A stretch of DNA of 31,664 bases from a virus. Under the pieces are notes generated by a model, which had not been told where the DNA came from, ran no database searches, and saw only the letters and a list, made by a program, of their open reading frames with translations. Location of the stretch: the IMG/VR virus record IMGVR_UViG_3300020442_003840, positions 1 through 31,664 of that record. One strand, written 5' to 3'. The translations under genes were made by a program, and so were the position numbers. Positions 26,523 through 31,664 of the stretch are shown here, in pieces (positions within the stretch are counted from its first letter, which is position 1; every line of letters begins with the position of its first letter).

Positions 26523-28445
26523 TTACAACCTCTTTATTTCTCCGTTTGAATAGCTAGATCTATAATAATTTTCGGATGTGAAGACTACACCAGACGTATC
26601 ATCTCCAGATGCAATAACATCTTTAACGATATTTATCTCACTTTTGTCAATGCTAAATGTCAGATACAAATCTTTCAATCCAATGACATCATTAGACTCT
26701 GGAATTGCCTGAATTTCAATAATATCTCTTGGTCTGGAAGTTTCTGTAATAACGATAGTATTTAATAGAATTTCACCTCTTTCATAGTCTACAGTTCCTG
26801 CATCTTGAACTACAATAATTGTTGAACGGTTACCATCTGCATCAATACCTTCATCTCTAACAATTGCAATAGTTCCTTTTCTATATTCGCCATCTTCATC
26901 TTGAATTGGCACATCAGTAATATAAACGTCTTGAGTTTCACCTAAAACTTTAAATCCTGTTGATTTGATATTTTTACCATCAGGATGTACATGGAATCTA
27001 TTTCCATAGCATATTTCATATTGAGTTTGAGCATTAATTAATACTTTCAAATCTCGTCTGATTTTAACTTTAGTAATATTTGAAGTAATACCTTCATCAG
27101 TATTATCAATTACCTGTTGAATTTTACTATATTTGAACCTTCCACCAAAAGAATTTAAGTCAGTAGAATTTGAATACGTTGTTAAAGCATTCAATACTTT
27201 AGTTTTCAAATCTCCAGCACTTGCTACTTTAGAATTATTAAAATATACTGCCGAATCGATCTCAACATATAGTACTTTGAGGTCAATTATCTGAGGATCA
27301 ATACCAGTAATAGAGTATAATTTCAGTTTACTTTTAATTTCCTGCTTATCAAAATCGGAAATGAATGTACCATTCTTAGGTTTAATACTAATATAAACCT
27401 TACCAAATTCTGGTGGACTTAATTCTTCACCACCAACAACAGAAGCAGACTCTGTTTGTGGGAAAATCTTTGATTTGAGAATGGTTTCATAATCGTTTGC
27501 TGTAACCGCTCTGTATTGTGAAGAATAGAGGCGTGGAGCATAGTTTCTTATGGAATCTATACTCTCTATGTCAGCACCATTTTGAGCGGCATTAACGGTC
27601 GTTATAACGCTATTTGAGGCAATTATTGGATTAGTACTATCATTGAGGAATGATCCTGCAAAAGCAAAATTTGTTGCTCCATTACCATCAGCACCATTAC
27701 TAACAATATAAGTGACGGTAATTACATCTCCCTCGGTTAATCCCCTTCCAAAAGTTCCATCACCAAAAAGAATTTCATACTTTTCGTCTTTTACTTCTTG
27801 GAGTAAGAAAATTTCAGATCCACCATCAACATCAAAAATATTATCAACCATGTTGAGTGATCTTCCCAAACCAGTAGCATTGGTTGGTCTAACATAAACC
27901 TTTATGGTAGATGTATCAATGAATGAGTTGTTTAAGATAAACTTCTGATTGATAGAACCATCAAAAGTAAACTGCTTTTTAAGGAAAGTTCCCTCTACTA
28001 TTTTAAGATTATTGAACGTTGCAACTCCATCAATAACAGAAGCACTTACATCTTCTGGTATGGAGAATACGTATGATGACTCAGAGACCGTCCCAGTACA
28101 CACCAGACCCGCTGGTATGGTCAGTGTGGAGGTGTTTGCATCAGTTTGGGCAGTGAACGATACATGGGCAGTAGCGGACGTTCTGGAGCGTGGTACGTAC
28201 CCGATGTTTCTTGCCAAAGAAACTACATTTTCCCTTAAAGTTGCCGATTCTAAGAAAGATTCATTGACAACTAAGTTGGAATTGAAAGCACTTATATATG
28301 TGTTATATGCTAAAGTATCAATTAAGACCGAAAAATTAGATCCTTCAAAATCAAAATCACTAAAAGATGAGTTTGATCGAAGATAATCTTTAATCGATGC
28401 TTTTATTTGATCGAAATCTAGGTTAGTATACTTTGTAAAAGGCAT
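26523..28445 (-). CDS. 6: Baseplate wedge protein gp6
   Basis: This 640-aa protein is close to T4 gp6 (about 660 aa). The N-terminal block matches T4 in pattern: DYLRSNSSFSDFDFEGSNFS, VLIDTLAYNTYISAFNSNL, ESFLESATLRENVV and ARNIGYVPRS. Later FGDGTFGRGLTEGDVITVTY and YIVSNGADGNGATNF resemble the T4 'FGEGE...EYISTNGADANGAVGF'. RAVTANDYETIL also parallels T4 'CVTATDYDTF'. Gp6 is a baseplate J-like protein that forms the inner ring of the baseplate and joins neighbouring wedges. It starts three bases after gp25 and ends one base before gp7, so it belongs to the same transcript. No anomaly was seen. Confidence 0.96.
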   Translation of the reverse strand: MPFTKYTNLDFDQIKASIKDYLRSNSSFSDFDFEGSNFSVLIDTLAYNTYISAFNSNLVVNESFLESATLRENVVSLARNIGYVPRSRTSATAHVSFTAQTDANTSTLTIPAGLVCTGTVSESSYVFSIPEDVSASVIDGVATFNNLKIVEGTFLKKQFTFDGSINQKFILNNSFIDTSTIKVYVRPTNATGLGRSLNMVDNIFDVDGGSEIFLLQEVKDEKYEILFGDGTFGRGLTEGDVITVTYIVSNGADGNGATNFAFAGSFLNDSTNPIIASNSVITTVNAAQNGADIESIDSIRNYAPRLYSSQYRAVTANDYETILKSKIFPQTESASVVGGEELSPPEFGKVYISIKPKNGTFISDFDKQEIKSKLKLYSITGIDPQIIDLKVLYVEIDSAVYFNNSKVASAGDLKTKVLNALTTYSNSTDLNSFGGRFKYSKIQQVIDNTDEGITSNITKVKIRRDLKVLINAQTQYEICYGNRFHVHPDGKNIKSTGFKVLGETQDVYITDVPIQDEDGEYRKGTIAIVRDEGIDADGNRSTIIVVQDAGTVDYERGEILLNTIVITETSRPRDIIEIQAIPESNDVIGLKDLYLTFSIDKSEINIVKDVIASGDDTSGVVFTSENYYRSSYSNGEIKRL

Positions 28446-28448
28446 TTT

Positions 28449-28850
28449 TTATCTCGTTGCCTCTAGGATGAATGAAAACTCTTGTGTTGGAAGTTCTTGT
28501 CCAATAATATTAAAGGATACAAGTACTTCAAATTCATTAATATCTGGTCTTGGGAAGACATCTACCTCAACATTATTAACTCTTGGTTCATAATTTTGAA
28601 TTACATTCTTAATTTGATCACGAATTACTGATGCCGTACCAATATCAACGAATTCAAATAAACTAGAACGTACATCTGATCCCAAATCAGGTGAAAAAAA
28701 CCTTTCATTGGGCATGGTTTCGACTAAATTTCGAATTGCACGTATAATTGCACTCTCATTCTTAAGAATGGTGAGATCCTTTGTTACTGGATGGGCATCA
28801 AAGGATAAACTTATGTCTTTAAATGACCTGGATACCCTTCGTACTGCCAT
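28449..28850 (-). CDS. 25: Baseplate wedge protein gp25
   Basis: This protein is 133 aa and T4 gp25 is 132 aa. It has the GPW/gp25 fold sequence: a run IIRAIRNLVETMPNERFF, SPDLGSDVRSSLFEF, then VIQNYEPRVNNVEVDV, matching the T4 NYEPRI segment with its conserved E-P-R. Gp25 sits at the inner wedge, binds gp6 and helps to set off sheath assembly. It opens the gp25-gp6-gp7 run of wedge genes, preceded by a near-match late promoter at 28883-28890. The ATG is chosen because the MAVRRVSRSFKDISL start gives the family length. The Shine-Dalgarno sequence is weak. Confidence 0.96.
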   Translation of the reverse strand: MAVRRVSRSFKDISLSFDAHPVTKDLTILKNESAIIRAIRNLVETMPNERFFSPDLGSDVRSSLFEFVDIGTASVIRDQIKNVIQNYEPRVNNVEVDVFPRPDINEFEVLVSFNIIGQELPTQEFSFILEATR

Positions 28851-28882
28851 TTTTGGTCAAATATAAATGAAGATTGTTCAAT

Positions 28883-28890
28883 TATTTATG
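28883..28890 (-). promoter_or_regulatory. Probable late promoter (CATAAATA) before gp25
   Basis: On the minus strand CTCATAAATAATTG has one mismatch to TATAAATA at the first base, a position that varies in cyanophage late promoters as I remember them. It is 32 bases before the gp25 ATG in the 50-base gap that separates the baseplate genes from the upstream cassette. Confidence 0.55.
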
Positions 28891-28900
28891 AGCTTATCTT

Positions 28901-29563
28901 TTATTTTATCCAAAAACCTTTTCTGAGGTAGTCTGAATCTTCAACATACTGATAATTTTCCATATTTCCCACTTCTTGGTCATTCCAAACAGGAATTGCA
29001 ACCGAATTTCCATATCTAAAGTCAGGATTTCTTCTAAAATGCACCTCAATTAACTTATCACCAATGAATTCGCAGTTTATCCAACCGTAACGATACAATC
29101 CAATGGTCGTTAAAATATTAGGATATGGTATTTCTTTATCTATTTTCTCCCATTTAGTAAATCTATAGAGATTATTCTCATCTTTATGCCCTTTAACAAT
29201 AAGTCTTTGTCTTTTTACATGATAATCGACGGAATGTTCCTGCATCCATTGGGGATAACATCCAGTCCTATCTTCATGATACTCATAATCGACTGAATAA
29301 TGGTCTCCTTCAAACACCTCACACCAAAATTCACCAGGATGTAGGTGTTCAGTATCCTTTTCTATATGTTCAATACGTGCATAACGTCCCATACCCATGA
29401 AATTCATACATGGGCGCACAATATAAAAACCAGGTTTAGGAACTTCCAATCCCGCAGGACCACAAGTATAACCTAAACGCTGGCTTAAAAACAGTTTGTT
29501 GTATATCCATAAATGCTGCGGAAGGATGCGGTTCCACTCTTCCGCAACAGTTTGGGCGTACAC
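28901..29563 (-). CDS. Conserved-looking protein of unknown function, 220 aa
   Basis: I do not recognise this family. The GTG start shares a base with the TAG stop of the 47-aa gene (TAGTG) and has AAGGA eight bases upstream, which supports GTG over later ATG codons. Notable segments are GFYIVRPCMNFMGMGRYARI at residues 45-64, then HLHPGEFWCEVFEGDHYSVD, and LYRYGWINCEFIGDKLIEVH near the end. It is rich in Y, W, H and acidic residues and has no signal peptide or membrane segment, so it is probably a soluble enzyme or binding protein. The GFYIVRP segment loosely recalls ATP-grasp-type strands, but I cannot support that fold. It ends the cassette directly before the gp25 late promoter. Confidence 0.85.
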   Translation of the reverse strand: MYAQTVAEEWNRILPQHLWIYNKLFLSQRLGYTCGPAGLEVPKPGFYIVRPCMNFMGMGRYARIEHIEKDTEHLHPGEFWCEVFEGDHYSVDYEYHEDRTGCYPQWMQEHSVDYHVKRQRLIVKGHKDENNLYRFTKWEKIDKEIPYPNILTTIGLYRYGWINCEFIGDKLIEVHFRRNPDFRYGNSVAIPVWNDQEVGNMENYQYVEDSDYLRKGFWIK

Positions 29564-29706
29564 TACTTTCCTTGACCCCTCAGGCGCTTACGAGCACCAT
29601 TACGAGACGACGCGGCGTACTTCGTATGTTGCCCGCTTCCTTGACGAGTTTTTTTGGGGGTAGATTCAATTTTATTTCCACCCGAGAGACTTTTGCGTGT
29701 TGCCAT
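29563..29706 (-). CDS. Very basic small protein, 47 aa
   Basis: The ORF reads MATRKSLSGGNKIESTPKKT and ends with KYAASSRNGARKRLRGQGK. It is dominated by K, R, S and G and has no hydrophobic core. A strong AGGAG lies nine bases before the ATG. The ATG overlaps the preceding stop (TGATG) and its own TAG overlaps the next GTG start. Such a chain may bind nucleic acid or an acidic virion surface (inference). I remember similar short, basic ORFs in cyanophage genomes with no function assigned. The DNA is richer in G+C than the wedge genes. Confidence 0.85.
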   Translation of the reverse strand: MATRKSLSGGNKIESTPKKTRQGSGQHTKYAASSRNGARKRLRGQGK

Positions 29707-29873
29707 CAGTTTTTACTCCTAATAATTTCAGTTCTTAAGTCGTCAGATAAAGGAGACCCAGTGTTATAAAATTCGTCAGCCAGGTCTTGCATTACATCAA
29801 AATACTCATCTTGCGAAAGGTTCTCATGAATGAGTTTATCTTTGCGGTAGATGTTGTATGTTTCTGTTACCAT
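29706..29873 (-). CDS. Small acidic protein, 55 aa
   Basis: The protein is MVTETYNIYRKDKLIHENLS followed by an acidic helical chain (QDEYFDVMQDLADEFYN) and a polar end. The ATG at 29871-29873 is one base after the stop of the glycosyltransferase gene. An in-frame upstream extension runs through that gene and is not real. The start MVTETYN.Y...K...E.LS..E.F with an acidic amphipathic helix is a pattern I associate with small cyanophage proteins. Function is unknown. It overlaps the 47-aa gene by one base, so translation is coupled. Confidence 0.8.
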   Translation of the reverse strand: MVTETYNIYRKDKLIHENLSQDEYFDVMQDLADEFYNTGSPLSDDLRTEIIRSKN

Positions 29874-29874
29874 T

Positions 29875-30639
29875 TCAAATAACTCTTGTCTTCTCGTGCC
29901 CAACGCGAATGCGAGGATCACACCAGATTTCAAAACCTGCTTCCTTTGCATCCAAACAGAATGATACATCTTCTCCGCACATATCCTGAACCTCTCCAGA
30001 TTCAAAGACTTGCATCTTAGGAGCAAACCAAGGATAAGGCATACCCTTGTCCTCAAAGACACCGTGCTTGATCAACAACCATCCAAAACCAGTGTAGTCC
30101 ACAGTAAAGGGTTTACGACGCTTTTGAATCGTCTCAACGGTTTCATGGTTCATTACACCACCATTGTTACGGAAGTCATCTTCTTCCAACCAGTGAGCAA
30201 CAGAGGTCGTTACACCATCTTCAGTTGCATACCAACCACCAGCAATATCTTTGTCCATCAGAATTAACTGCCAGAACTTTTCAGTATTAAAAACAATATC
30301 TGAGTCAATCCATAATTGATAATCATACTTCAGTCTTCCATCCCAGGGAATCTGATCGGGTCCACGCAAGACGTTAGCGCCTAAGCACTTACAACGTGCA
30401 AAGTTTACCATCGAAGAATAATCTTGCGAAATTTGGATACTGGCGCCAGCCTGTACCAAGTCGAAGCAAAGTTGTACGAAGCTCTTTAAATATGCATAAG
30501 AAACTCCTCTACCTGGTAAGCAGAATACGACGGACTTTCCCCGCACCATCTCCTTTGCTTTATCATAGTCCCATTCTTGCTGTTTTTGTGGTGCTGCAGC
30601 AGTTGGGGATTTTGCTTTTACTGTAAATCCTTTAGCCAT
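29875..30639 (-). CDS. Predicted GT-A glycosyltransferase, 254 aa
   Basis: After a charged, flexible first 30 residues comes SVVFCLPGRGVSYAYLKSFV, a Rossmann-like nucleotide-sugar region. YQLWIDSDIVF carries a DxD-type metal motif (D-S-D, residues 112-114). Later come DIAGGWYATEDG, TGFGWLLIKHGVF and GEDVSFCLDAKEAGFEIWCD with a histidine at 248 (VGHEK). This order, DxD then a GED...C loop and a terminal histidine, is typical of small GT-A transferases (GT2 or Mnn9-like). The protein probably transfers a sugar to a phage or host surface acceptor; the acceptor cannot be read from sequence. It heads the tight cassette. No signal peptide is present, so it acts in the cytoplasm. Confidence 0.75.
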   Translation of the reverse strand: MAKGFTVKAKSPTAAAPQKQQEWDYDKAKEMVRGKSVVFCLPGRGVSYAYLKSFVQLCFDLVQAGASIQISQDYSSMVNFARCKCLGANVLRGPDQIPWDGRLKYDYQLWIDSDIVFNTEKFWQLILMDKDIAGGWYATEDGVTTSVAHWLEEDDFRNNGGVMNHETVETIQKRRKPFTVDYTGFGWLLIKHGVFEDKGMPYPWFAPKMQVFESGEVQDMCGEDVSFCLDAKEAGFEIWCDPRIRVGHEKTRVI

Positions 30640-30673
30640 AGTTGAAATCGTTTACATCACTATCATACGACAC

Positions 30674-30681
30674 TATCTATA
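30674..30681 (-). promoter_or_regulatory. Weak late-promoter-like octamer (TATAGATA)
   Basis: The minus-strand octamer has one mismatch to TATAAATA and lies 34 bases before the glycosyltransferase ATG, in the 47-base gap after the AbrB-like gene. A direct repeat of GATAGTG overlaps its 3' end. It is a candidate only. Confidence 0.3.
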
Positions 30682-30686
30682 AGATG

Positions 30687-30863
30687 TCAAGAAATCTCTT
30701 TCTGCTCTGTGAGTATTACATCACCACCATCAATCTCTAACCGCAACTTCGTACCTTCGTACCATGCAAGGTCATTCACAACCCATTCAGGCAACTGCAG
30801 AGTATACTCATCAGTTACAGGATCGACCTCTACGGTTAAAATATCTCCGGAATTTTTTTGCAT
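30687..30863 (-). CDS. AbrB/SpoVT-like small DNA-binding protein, 58 aa
   Basis: This 58-aa protein starts MQKNSGDILTVEVD and has LQLPEWVVNDLAWYEGTKLR and then LEIDGGDVILTEQK. 'LP..v...lgw.eGt.l.l...dg.v.L' is the swapped-hairpin AbrB/SpoVT/MazE pattern. Such proteins form dimers and bind DNA as transition-state regulators or antitoxins. A toxin partner is not seen next to it. A palindrome (30868-30879) lies four bases before the ATG, in the region that would bind an autoregulator. GAAAG provides a modest ribosome-binding site. The protein is short for AbrB (usually 80-95 aa), so only the DNA-binding half would be present. This gene is expressed from its own 222-base upstream region. Confidence 0.7.
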   Translation of the reverse strand: MQKNSGDILTVEVDPVTDEYTLQLPEWVVNDLAWYEGTKLRLEIDGGDVILTEQKEIS

Positions 30864-30867
30864 CTTT

Positions 30868-30879
30868 CAAGAATTCTTG
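30868..30879. promoter_or_regulatory. 12-bp palindrome, candidate operator
   Basis: CAAGAATTCTTG is a perfect palindrome four bases upstream of the AbrB-like start codon and about ten bases downstream of a possible -10 element. Its position would allow a bound dimer to block transcription or translation start. It is an inference from position; a chance palindrome of this length is possible in A+T-rich DNA. Confidence 0.4.
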
Positions 30880-30888
30880 TCTTGTTTT

Positions 30889-30917
30889 TATATAGCAAAT
30901 ATAAAATTCTAAATGAA
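30889..30917 (-). promoter_or_regulatory. Possible early (sigma-70-like) promoter of the AbrB-like gene
   Basis: On the minus strand, TTCATT (30912-30917) and TATATA (30889-30894) are separated by 17 bases. Both are partial matches to -35 and -10 consensus sequences. A start six or seven bases downstream would fall at the edge of the palindrome 30868-30879. The region is very A+T-rich, so confidence is low. Confidence 0.35.
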
Positions 30918-31042
30918 CCTTTTGATACATTTTTTTGCGCGAAAAAAATTTTGTACCCCCTGTGTAAATCAAAGGCGTTTTATATTACTCTCGCGATCTG
31001 GGTCGTTTATAGCTTATAGGGACCCATCGCTTTTTAACATCA

Positions 31043-31059
31043 GGGCGCGGAAAACGCCC
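31043..31059 (-). terminator. G+C-rich hairpin after the 'WANWETW' gene
   Basis: On the minus strand GGGCG TTTTCCG CGCCC forms a five-pair stem with a seven-base loop, about 27 bases beyond the stop at 31086. The following bases, TGATGTTAAAAAG, are not a proper U-tract, so termination would be weak. It separates the G+C-rich gene from the AbrB-like unit. Confidence 0.4.
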
Positions 31060-31085
31060 CGACTGTGTTAACGAACGAATGGCGC

Positions 31086-31301
31086 TCAGAGTTCGCTGAG
31101 CATCTCATCCATTTCGTCGCGGTCGATCGCTGGATCATCCCACCGCAGACCGTCGCCGTTGGTTTCGCCGAATGCCTGCAGGTAGGGAACCAGGGCATCA
31201 TATCCGCTGTGCCCATAGACGCGGGCGGTGCGGTAGAGATGTTCCTCATTACCGATCCAGAGGGAAGCGCACCAGGTCTCCCAGTTTGCCCATCCGTTCA
31301 T
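31086..31301 (-). CDS. Small phage protein of the 'WANWETW' type, 71 aa
   Basis: The protein is MNGWANWETWCASLWIGNEE with further acidic and aromatic residues, ending DEMDEMLSEL. 'NG.ANWETW...LWI.NdE.LY' is a pattern I know from many phage proteins, mostly of unknown function (I believe a DUF, possibly DUF7249). AGGAG at 31309-31313, seven bases before the ATG, gives a strong start. The coding DNA is clearly richer in G+C than the structural genes, suggesting recent transfer or a different compositional history. Function is unknown. It is followed by a hairpin (31043-31059). Confidence 0.8.
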   Translation of the reverse strand: MNGWANWETWCASLWIGNEEHLYRTARVYGHSGYDALVPYLQAFGETNGDGLRWDDPAIDRDEMDEMLSEL

Positions 31302-31376
31302 CGTGTCGCTCCTGTGTGGTTGACTTCCATATGATACAGCCGCCAGGGCACGAACCCAACGAACCGGACCACCTGC

Positions 31377-31664
31377 TCAGGCGGCACATGCTGATGTGAA
31401 CTTAGTGTTGTTGAAGTTAGCAACACTGAAGCGCTGACGATTGACCAACTTAAATGTTCCCAACCGTGTGCCCATTACATAACCCTCTCCGCTGATCATT
31501 TCACCGTTGAGGTATGCTTCAGGTCCGTTCAGTTGACGACACTGTGAGAGCAGTTCTTCCTTCAAATAAATCACCAAACCGTAGAGGTGCATTAGTGATT
31601 CTTTGCCAAGGAAATCGTCGTTTGTGAGTGGATAACCCTCACGCAGGGAACGGTTCACATTCTT
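31377..31664 (-). CDS. Small unknown protein, 5' end probably outside window
   Basis: An open frame runs from the right edge to a TGA at 31377-31379. A GTG at 31656-31658 (giving VNRSLREGYPLTNDD and onward, 93 aa) could be the start. The frame stays open to the last base, so an upstream start is equally possible. The sequence is soluble in character (YGLVIYLKEELLSQCRQLNG, then EGYVMGTRLGTFKLVNRQRF) and ends SACAA. I do not recognise it. It lies 75 bases before the next gene. The frame is kept because codon composition looks coherent over its length. Confidence 0.6.
   Translation of the reverse strand, partial: KNVNRSLREGYPLTNDDFLGKESLMHLYGLVIYLKEELLSQCRQLNGPEAYLNGEMISGEGYVMGTRLGTFKLVNRQRFSVANFNNTKFTSACAA

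Larger units (their letters stand above)
30864..31085. other. Non-coding stretch upstream of the AbrB-like gene
   Basis: These 222 bases hold no convincing ORF. From high to low coordinates they contain a G+C-rich hairpin (31043-31059), scattered TATAAA-like strings, a T7-GCGCG-A7 element (30930-30948), a possible sigma-70-type promoter (30889-30917) and the palindrome before the AbrB-like gene. No tRNA-like cloverleaf was found. Confidence 0.7.

Noticed and set aside
27949-28386. Plus-strand ORF of 145 aa opposite gp6
   Set aside because: It lies wholly inside the well supported gp6 gene, has no familiar sequence and no ribosome-binding site or promoter evidence. It reads as an antisense shadow.
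29706-30062. N-terminal extension of the 55-aa protein to 118 aa
   Set aside because: The extension runs in another frame through the end of the glycosyltransferase gene and has no coherent protein sequence. The ATG at 29871-29873, one base past the stop, is the better start.
31321-31376. Sigma-70-like promoter before the 71-aa gene (TATCAT)
   Set aside because: No acceptable -35 element lies at a proper distance, so only the AGGAG ribosome-binding site can be supported.
31065-31399. Two overlapping plus-strand ORFs over the G+C-rich islet
   Set aside because: High G+C lowers stop-codon frequency, so antisense frames stay open by chance. The minus-strand 71-aa protein has the recognisable sequence and the AGGAG site.
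1-31664. CRISPR arrays, tRNA genes, insertion sequences or phage attachment sites
   Set aside because: No short evenly spaced identical repeats, no cloverleaf pattern, no transposase frame and no terminal inverted repeats were seen by eye.

Overview
The window is a late structural gene block of a T4-like cyanomyovirus, most likely a marine Synechococcus or Prochlorococcus phage. Every supported gene reads on the minus strand, so in transcription order the window runs from high to low coordinates. The order gp25, gp6, gp7, gp8, a large fibre or connector protein, gp13, gp14, gp15, gp16 is the T4 tail, baseplate and neck order. Cyanophage-type small ORFs, short or overlapping gene junctions and A+T-rich coding DNA support the assignment.

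Region 1 (about 30640-31664) is an upstream accessory part. It holds a 5'-truncated small ORF, a small ORF of the 'WANWETW' kind in visibly G+C-rich DNA, a non-coding stretch with a weak hairpin and a possible promoter, and an AbrB-like small DNA-binding protein gene with a palindrome directly before its start. Region 2 (28901-30639) is a tightly packed cassette: a predicted GT-A glycosyltransferase, a 55-aa protein, a 47-aa very basic protein and a 220-aa unknown protein, joined by stop/start overlaps or a 1-nt gap.

Region 3 (11568-28850) encodes the baseplate wedge: gp25, gp6, a gp7 of 4,442 aa (T4 gp7 is about 1,032 aa) and gp8. gp7 alone takes up about 42% of the window. It is a mosaic of repeated beta-rich modules, a YHYH-like domain and a helical module. 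Region 4 (3160-11564) replaces T4 genes 9-12 and wac with cyanophage-type proteins: a 2,410-aa DUF4815-type protein with an 11-proline tract, two small helical proteins and two small probable virion proteins. Region 5 (1-3160) holds neck proteins gp13 and gp14, tail terminator gp15, and the first codons of the small terminase gp16.

TATAAATA motifs like the T4 late promoter lie before gp8 (13159-13166) and before the small structural genes upstream of gp13 (3964-3971). A one-mismatch version lies before gp25. Nothing here amounts to a clearly new biological system. The points most worth following are the extreme size and modular build of gp7, the related repeat modules in at least four neighbouring virion proteins, the 20-bp palindrome over the gp7 stop codon, and the possible AbrB-like autoregulatory site. 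Gene calls for the T4 core are from recognisable sequence and order; functions of small genes are largely unknown.
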